From: Dendrobium chrysotoxum
Taxonomy: Eukaryota > Streptophyta > Magnoliopsida > Asparagales > Orchidaceae
Assembly (NCBI GenBank): GCA_019925795.1
Contig: CM034314.1
Location: 30,745,774 to 30,809,773 of the forward strand
Length of the DNA: 64,000 nucleotides
Direction: 5' to 3'
The notes below the pieces were generated by a model. The model was not told where the DNA came from. It ran no database searches and saw only the letters and a list, made by a program, of their open reading frames with translations. The position numbers were made by a program, and so were the translations under genes. Shown here piece after piece: positions 57,724 to 64,000 of this stretch (position 1 is the stretch's first letter; the number at the start of each line of letters is the position of its first letter).

Positions 57724-58647
57724 CTAAACTAGTTCCTCCTCCTCCTTCTCATTATCATCATTATGGCCTCTCTCAGTAGGCTGCTAAACAAAACGATCAT
57801 AAGATGGGGCAGATGCAAACAGAAGATGATTAGGATGCTCCATAAAAGGATTACTTATAAAAATTCTTATATGAGCATCATTAAAGTCTATAGTTTATCT
57901 ATAATGCTTTTCTTGATGATCTATATTGTGGGCCATCCTTATCCTCTTCTCAAGCTACCAATAATTTTATTCCTAATATAATTGATTCACTTTTTCCATG
58001 TTCCCTATAAGTTCAGCTACCAAATCTCACAAATTCTTAGGAGTTCTAGTACTGCTGCTGCTATTGCTATTAGGCCTCCCAGATACTCTAGGCTTACTAA
58101 GATCTCCTTTTTCCTCCTCTCTTTTAGTTTTCTTAAAGACCATTTTTTTTTATGAGGGCTGCAATAGAGAATAATTGCTCTTTAATTTGATCTCCCCTTA
58201 CACCCACTGTAACACACAAAGCATAAACTAGTGAATGGTGCCCTAACCCAATAGAGGTAGTACCCTTAATGATGTACATGAGAGAGGAGAAAATAATCTT
58301 ACCTATATCAATAGATTATTCCATTTGAATAGCATGGTTTAATAAGGCATGGTCATGGGTAACTTCACTTGTTTCTACTAGGTAGTGAATAGGCTGAGAT
58401 GAAATAATGCTAGGCCTTAGAGGTTTGGGTCAAGTGGGTGGCAGGAAAATCTATAAATTTATTCTCACTCTTTTTCCAACTTGCTCCATTATTGGGTCCA
58501 CAGATTATTTAGGATATCTTAATGATTTATAGGTGTCCCAATAAAAGTAGCATATTCACCAAATCAGGATTAAGCATCAATAGATATGAATCTCCTCCTG
58601 TAATAATAAGAAGAAGCCCTCTTCTTTACAAACATCTTTGGGGCCAT
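57724..58647 (-). pseudogene. Accessory ORF of element H
   Basis: Read on the - strand from ATG at 58647 (MAPKMFVKKRASS) to a stop at 57724-57726, about 307 codons with several stops. The best part (58130-58330) reads HALLNHAIQME, SIDIGKIIFSSLMYIIKG, GHHSLVYALCVTVGV. This pattern (small hydrophobic helix, 'K.I..GKII', 'P.LI..LC..AGV') is that of the ORF annotated as 'putative plant transposon protein' or Athila ORF in plant gypsy elements. The end is acidic (KEEEEELV). The function in these elements is unknown. Confidence 0.65.
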
Positions 58648-59430
58648 CAAGCTAGAGATGATGAGATAGGAGATAAGTTTGAAGGAATGGATATGCTATA
58701 AATGAGACAAAAAATGTAACCCCCCATTTTATAACATAATCAAGTACTATTGCACTACAAGAAATGGCACTGCAGCGCTCAATCTATGAATAAAATGATA
58801 AAATGGTCAAACTAACAAGTGCTTTAGTGGTCCATACCACAGTGCAGCAGTGCTTTTTTTTTAAAATTATAGCATTGCTTTGGAATGTGTTACCGTTGTG
58901 GTGTTTGAAATGTGTAAGTGTAGTGGCACTTGTGTCAATAATCATTGTCATGCTATTAATGAAAGAATAATAAAAGAGAAATAACACCGTGAGGTTTATT
59001 ACCAACGTTGTGATACTTACCAAAGTTTATAATTAAAGTTATGAATGTGTAATTTCTTTTTAACTTGGTATAACCATGCTTTTTGACTTGAATAACTAGG
59101 TGTTGTGGTGCTCAAATAAACAATGCTGCGATATGTAATTAACTAAGCAAATGATGGTTCAAAATGAGCATTTTTCGAGGTTTAAAAACTGTAGCGCTTA
59201 TTTTCAAAGTAGTAGCGGTTGCGAGAGTTATTCTGTGGCATTTCTTTCAGCACTGTGGTGCTTAATTAAATTTTTTCTCATTCTTATTTACAAAATTTTG
59301 ATTATAAATTTAATTATCAAAATAAAACCAAATGCAAAATATGACAAAAATAATAACATATGCAACATGACTAATGTAAATTCAAATAAATTATATGTCA
59401 CACCAAAACATAAATATGTGTTGCCTCCCA
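58648..59430. other. Spacer between gag and accessory ORF of H
   Basis: About 780 bp, no frame. It contains many 'cactgtggtgct'-like words also found in the LTRs of H. This is where pol would be expected; its absence looks like an internal deletion. Confidence 0.55.
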
Positions 59431-60958
59431 TATAATGCTAACTTTATATTCTTTAGCTAGACTTGCCTAAATATATCAATTTTGCTGAGGTACATTGCTA
59501 CCAATCTTTAAATGATTATAATTTGGATCTTTTTTTTCATTTGGGTTAAGTTCAGAATTTTTAGGCAATGATCCAAGAGGTCTAGTACTAACTAAAACTA
59601 TAAGCTAACTTAAATGGGTTTCTATATATTTAATTAAAGAGGCTTGATTTTGTAATTGAGTTTCTAACAACATCACTACATATTCCAATGGAAATTTTCT
59701 ACTTCTAAATTAATTGCTTTGATTAAATCCTGGAGGATATGCAAGTCAAGGATTAATAGCAAGCTACTGAGGAGTTTTTCAATTTACTCTTTGATTATTT
59801 TGATTAGAATTCCATTGAATGTTCCCAATAATATAATTTGACCTATTAAAATTTGGATCACTCCTCCCTGAGTTATATGTGTTGGAGTATGGATTATTTT
59901 GTCTTCCAATCATATTACAATTTTTAATCCCTTGCACATTACTATTTTCAATTAACTTTTGATCCTCCAATTTCATAGATACTTCAGTTCTAAATTTTGC
60001 ATTTTCTCTTACTGTGTTCAACTTCTTAGAAATTAATGTAACTTGTACAGTCAAAATTGACAAAGCATCAGATTCATATACTCTTGCTACTCTCTTAGGA
60101 TTTACCCTATCAATAGGCCACTAGAATTTTTTAGTAGCCACTTTCTCTTTTAATTTATATGCTTCCTTAAATGGCTTAGACATTAAAGATCCTCTAGTTG
60201 TAGAGCAATGATTACTTTAAGAGATCCTACTAATCCATTATAAAATATTTAAATAACCAACCAATCAAGTAAAGCATGGTGAGGGAATTTCATAAGCATT
60301 TCCTTTATTCACTCCCAACTCTCATAAATTGATTATCCTTCAAATTAAGTAAAAGAAGTGATATTATTTTCAAGTTTAGCACTCTTTAAGGATGGGAAAT
60401 GCATAGCAAGAAACTTATGAGCTAACTCATTCCAAGTGCTTATAGAGCTTTGGGTTAAATAATTCAACCACATCTTAGCTTTATCTCTTATAGAAAATAG
60501 GAATAATCTAATTCTAATTGTATCATCACTAATACCATTATACTTAAATATTGCACAAATTTTAAAGAAACTAGCTATGTGTAAATTGGGATCTTCAAAA
60601 GGAGTTCCCCAAACCTAGGAATTTTGAAACTTTGAATTATGGCAGGTTTTAATTCAAAATTATTAGTTTGGATCGTAAGTCTATTAGCTTTTGATGAATT
60701 CCATCTACTAAAGGGTTAGCGTAATCCCTAAGAGGTCTAGAATGATCTTAATCTAATATAGGCTCTATAATTTTTACAATCTTTTTAGTTTTTCAAATTT
60801 TTGAAAGGGTTTTTTCTATTGCAGCGTCAAACAACAAAGCATACAACCATGTACATGTAATCAACAAATAAAATAAAGTAAAAAAAAGAAAGGTACAAGT
60901 AGGTATAACTATATAATTAATTCAATAATATAGTTAAATTTATAAAAAATAAAATACT
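59431..60958 (-). pseudogene. Element H Gag (Athila type)
   Basis: The frame around 60300-60590 reads SDDTIRIRLFLFSIRDKAKM, WLNYLTQSSISTWNELAHKF, FPSLKSAKLENNITSF and a later YESWE, the classic plant Athila Gag core. 59779-60063 is an open stretch of 94 residues with an N/Q-rich segment (QNNPYSNTYNSGRSDPNFN). After it come remains of the 'ETQ..Q.A.L...RP.GSLP..SE.NP' block near 59560-59680. Stops are frequent. Confidence 0.75.
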
Positions 60959-60976
60959 TCCCCAATAACGGTGCCA
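60959..60976 (-). other. Primer binding site of element H
   Basis: In element sense TGGCACCGTTATTGGGGA, four changes from the complement of tRNA-Asp, six bases from the 5' LTR. tRNA-Asp priming is common in Athila-type elements. Confidence 0.75.
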
Positions 60977-60982
60977 TAAACT

Positions 60983-62560
60983 TGATGGGGGCTATGGAGT
61001 GAACTTTTGAATTGTATAAAAATCTAGGGTTATATCAACCCTAAACAACGTTTAGGTTTTCTATGATATAAATAATAATAAAACTCCATTTAATATAAAT
61101 ATACGTGCCAAACTAAGTAATAAAGTCATAAAATAGAGTGTCGAACCCACGAGGAAGTATGCTTACAAGCAACAAACTACTTCTGTTTAATCTAATTGCA
61201 ATAATTATCCCACCAAAATAAAAATGATAATTTTGGTTATTCTATCACTGAATAAAATAGTAAAATTATTGGATATAATATTTAATTTCAATGTTTTGGA
61301 TTACTAAATTTAAATTAAATATCTTTTCTAATGAGACTCTTTATAGTAATTTGGTTTAGAGAATATGCATCCCTAGATCCCTATCGAGCTTGTAGGGGAA
61401 AAGTGTATCTTCTGACCACCTAGAGTTATAGTATCTCATTAAGAACCTAGAACATTATGCATCCTATGTCTAGGCATGCAAACATCGTATTTTAACACTC
61501 TTAGTTATTCTTGCATTCCTCCATTGAGGCTATATTTTGCACTGAATTTTTACTATATCCATGACCACTACTTGTATTAAATAAAGAGCGGGATGATATT
61601 AAAAATATTTTTTAATAGATATAAAATAAGAGTCTTCATTAATACTCCACATGTATTTTACATCATCAATCCAAAGTAAGAAAATTAGCTAGACATAATA
61701 TAAATAACTAGCAAACTCATTTTTATTAAACTAATGAAAGAATGAAAATATAAGAGAGTGGTGTCACATGAAAGGATCGAAGTATTTCCTCTACACTCCT
61801 TCTTCCTTAACTTATAGAGTTACTTCATGAAATACAGACTAAGTACTCCAAATGGTTGTATCTTGCACTTCCCTAAGCTCCCCTAGATTTTACTCTAAGA
61901 GGGAACTAGAGAAGTACTCTAAAAAGTACTAAATTTTACACAAGTGACTAAACTCTCTTACAAATATAATATTATAACTATTTATTGAAAAATATAAAAA
62001 GGCATATAGTGCTATGACACTTGATATAATGGAATGGTTGCACCCTTAAAGTGAACTAGCACCTCAGCACTGGAACTTCTACACCATTGTGGTGCTTAAT
62101 GATGTGGATAAGTTATTTTAGTGAATAATCACATCTTTTCCCTGAAAGATTATGGCCTTACAAGTTACAACTATAACGCCACAGCGCTATTAACGTTCAA
62201 GCACTGTGGCACCCAAGTAGCTAAAATGGCACCAAGGTGTAAAAAATTATGGTGCCATGACATTTGAAAATAAAGAATCTGACACTGCCAAGCTAATTTT
62301 TTGACACTGCGATGGTTATAATGCTGCAACACTGTCTGAGTTGCTATCATAACACTTATAAATAGAGAACTCAATGCCATAATGTAAGAATTGGGGCACC
62401 TTGGCAGTAACAAAGGAAGTGCTATGGATTTATTTTTTCCGATGCCATGGTTTATTGACTACTTAGAATTTCGTAGTTTTTACTACCCAAAAATAACCAA
62501 AATAACATTTTCTTATTGAAAAAAAAAATACATAAAATAATATATAATTTACACTTACTA
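60983..62560 (-). repeat. 5' LTR of element H
   Basis: 1,578 bp, from TGATGGGGGCTATGG to 'ttacacttacta', followed by ATAAC. Except for the insertion it is collinear with 54156-56493. Confidence 0.87.
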
Positions 62561-62639
62561 ATAACTTGAATGAGATATATATCCAGAACAACCATATTTA
62601 GATGAATATTTAACTAGTAGAGAAGAATATTTTACCTTC

Positions 62640-62960
62640 TCCTGACCATATCGAAATAGCAAAGTTAGATAACTTAATGCTCACATAACCATATCAAAAT
62701 ACTAATAATAAGATTTAGTTGATTTAATGTCTCTCTGACCATATCATAATAGTGAGACAAAAATATTTAAGGGATCCAACATTTGCTTGACCATATTAAA
62801 ATAAGGAAGGAGAAAATTTTATTGTTCTCCAGACCTTATCAAAGTTGCAAGACAAAAAATTTAAGGGATCCCTCATTCACTTGACCGTAGGTAAATTATG
62901 TAAGAGGAAAATTTAATACTCATGTGACCATTTCATAGTAGTGAGTAGAATATTTAAGGC
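62640..62960. repeat. Degenerate ~50-bp tandem repeat, about seven copies
   Basis: The word 'tgaccatatcaaaatag' or a variant returns at about 62642, 62689, 62738, 62793, 62834, 62883 and 62934. Several copies share 'aatttaagggatcc'. It lies in the 3' untranslated region of the Tat-like element at the right edge; tandem repeats there are typical of that lineage. Confidence 0.7.
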
Positions 62961-62984
62961 TGAATGGAATATCATTTCCAAACA

Positions 62985-63085
62985 AGTAGGTTTATTGGAT
63001 ACTAAAATGGGAGGTCACTCTTGAATGAACAGATTTATTAGATACTCAAATGGGTGGTCGCTCCTAAATTAGAAGATTTATTGAG
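62985..63085. repeat. ~41-bp tandem repeat, 2.5 copies
   Basis: Units begin 'aggtttattggatac' and 'agatttattagatac', each followed by 'aaatgggnggtc'; a third is partial. Confidence 0.65.
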
Positions 63086-63419
63086 TTAGAATAGGACAAT
63101 ACTAGGGATCATATTACCCTATCAACTAAAGTTCCAAAATAGTGGATTCCTCTGGAGAAACTTAACCAATCTTTAATAATAAGCATATAATTTAAAATAG
63201 ACTTTAGAAAATTTAAATATTGTTAGTTTTAGTATATATCTTCAGACCGTCTCATCACATGGGCCTAATTTGTTATGAAACTTCAATAGCATAGGCAATT
63301 TAAACTTCATATTTCCTTTAATTATTAAAACGTTTCTTTAGTACATCATATGTCAGAATACTTATTAAGATATCATCGAATAAAATGCAATATAGAGTGA
63401 ATTACCTTGCAATCTGCTA

Positions 63420-64000
63420 ACTATTCGGATCTTCCCTGATAAAAATTCTCCACCATGAACAGACCTTCCCAGTTTGGGCTAAAACTTACCTCCCAACATT
63501 CAGTCGGCTAAAATGGGCCTTAATAGAACTGGGAGCATGTCTCCTACATGGAAAGTTCTTAGGTGAACTTTTTTTTTTGTGCATGAATCATCTTTTCTTT
63601 ATACAACTTGAGGTTCTTTTGAGCCTATAGATCCTTTTCTTCAAAACCTTCATGCTCTTCTAATTGGAGTTTAACATTTCATTGTGATGTTATATCATAA
63701 TTTACTACAACTTTGAGTGATGGCATATGAACTTCTACAGGAAAAATAACCTCTGTTCCAAAGACAAATGAGAATAATATAGATTAGTTAGAGTTTTATA
63801 TGTAGTTTGATATGCCCACAAAGCATCTCCTAACTTTTGATGCTATTTACACTTTTATCATTTATGATTTTCTTTATAATCTACATCAAAACTTTATTGG
63901 TGGCCTCTACCAATCCATTTTCCTCAAGGTAATAGATTATTGAATATCTCCAATCAATGTTATGACGTTTAGCAATATTTTCTATTTTAGTGCTACTGAA
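63420..64000 (-). pseudogene. Tat-like gypsy integrase C-terminus (cut by window edge)
   Basis: On the - strand the start reads IENIAKRHNIDWRYSIIYY, then EENGLVEATNKVLM, the third catalytic block of Tat integrase with its Glu, and ALWAYQTTYKTLTN. Towards 63430 come remains of 'GD.V' and GKF..NWEG, the end of the protein. Frames shift several times. Its orientation is opposite to the gypsy element at the left edge. The catalytic Asp residues lie outside the window. Confidence 0.75.

Larger units (their letters stand above)
54156..62560 (-). mobile_element. Element H: Athila-like gypsy derivative without pol
   Basis: 8.4 kb on the - strand with LTRs at 54156-56493 and 60983-62560 and a perfect duplication ATAAC (54151-54155 and 62561-62565). 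The internal 4.5 kb has a tRNA-Asp-type PBS, an Athila-type gag, and an accessory ORF, but no protease, RT, RNase H or integrase. It therefore depends on a helper. The left LTR is longer because of an hAT-like insertion at 55398-56187. The end next to the 3' LTR reads 'agctggggagtatt' before TGATAAGTG, a typical plant gypsy polypurine tract and LTR start. Confidence 0.88.

Noticed and set aside
1..64000. Host protein-coding genes and tRNA genes.
   Set aside because: Every coding-like region is explained by a retroelement domain. tRNA-like similarity is limited to primer binding sites of 12-18 bases.

Overview
The window is plant nuclear DNA made almost entirely of nested, decaying retrotransposons. 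I found no host gene, tRNA, rRNA or CRISPR array. The plant assignment rests on Sirevirus-type Ty1/copia elements with an initiator-Met tRNA binding site, Tat- and Athila-type Ty3/gypsy relics, plant-type LINE ends with RNase H, and an hAT-like MITE. I cannot name the species. Every polyprotein carries stops or frameshifts.

Layout, left to right. 1-22780 holds a very old Tat-like gypsy element on the + strand (gag, protease, RT, archaeal-type RNase H, integrase). It is split by two solo copia LTRs (1549-3328 and 6944-8643) and by Sirevirus element D (9689-21387, - strand, target duplication TATGA). 22900-23622 and 40375-40700 are the two halves of an older copia relic. They are separated by Sirevirus element C (23623-40374, - strand, duplication TAAAG), which itself contains the gag-only element B (26798-32075, - strand, duplication GTCCG). 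40700-48659 is AT-rich DNA with a 5'-truncated LINE (42675-45642, 11-bp duplication) and an RTE-type LINE tail (47304-47553). 48660-54114 is a second gag-only element, A (+ strand). 54156-62560 is an Athila-like gypsy element, H (- strand, duplication ATAAC), with gag and an accessory ORF but no pol; its left LTR holds an hAT-like insertion (55398-56187). 62566-64000 is the 3' end of another Tat-like gypsy element on the - strand.

The copia family (C and D full length, A and B gag-only, two solo LTRs) has an unusual cis-architecture. In element sense, C and D run: LTR, gag, pol, an array of small hairpins, an array of 15-bp palindromes, a TATA-like box, an accessory ORF of about 375 codons, polypurine tracts, LTR. 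A and B keep only gag, the hairpin array and the polypurine tracts. In the LTRs the palindromes occur as twins with a 6-bp spacer, placed upstream of the LTR TATA box. In C one LTR has seven such twins about 105 bp apart. The same palindromes precede the accessory ORF, which suggests an internal promoter controlled like the LTR. The hairpin array survives in all four elements, including the two that lost pol, which suggests a cis-acting RNA signal. These two systems are the best candidates for something undescribed; their functions are inference.
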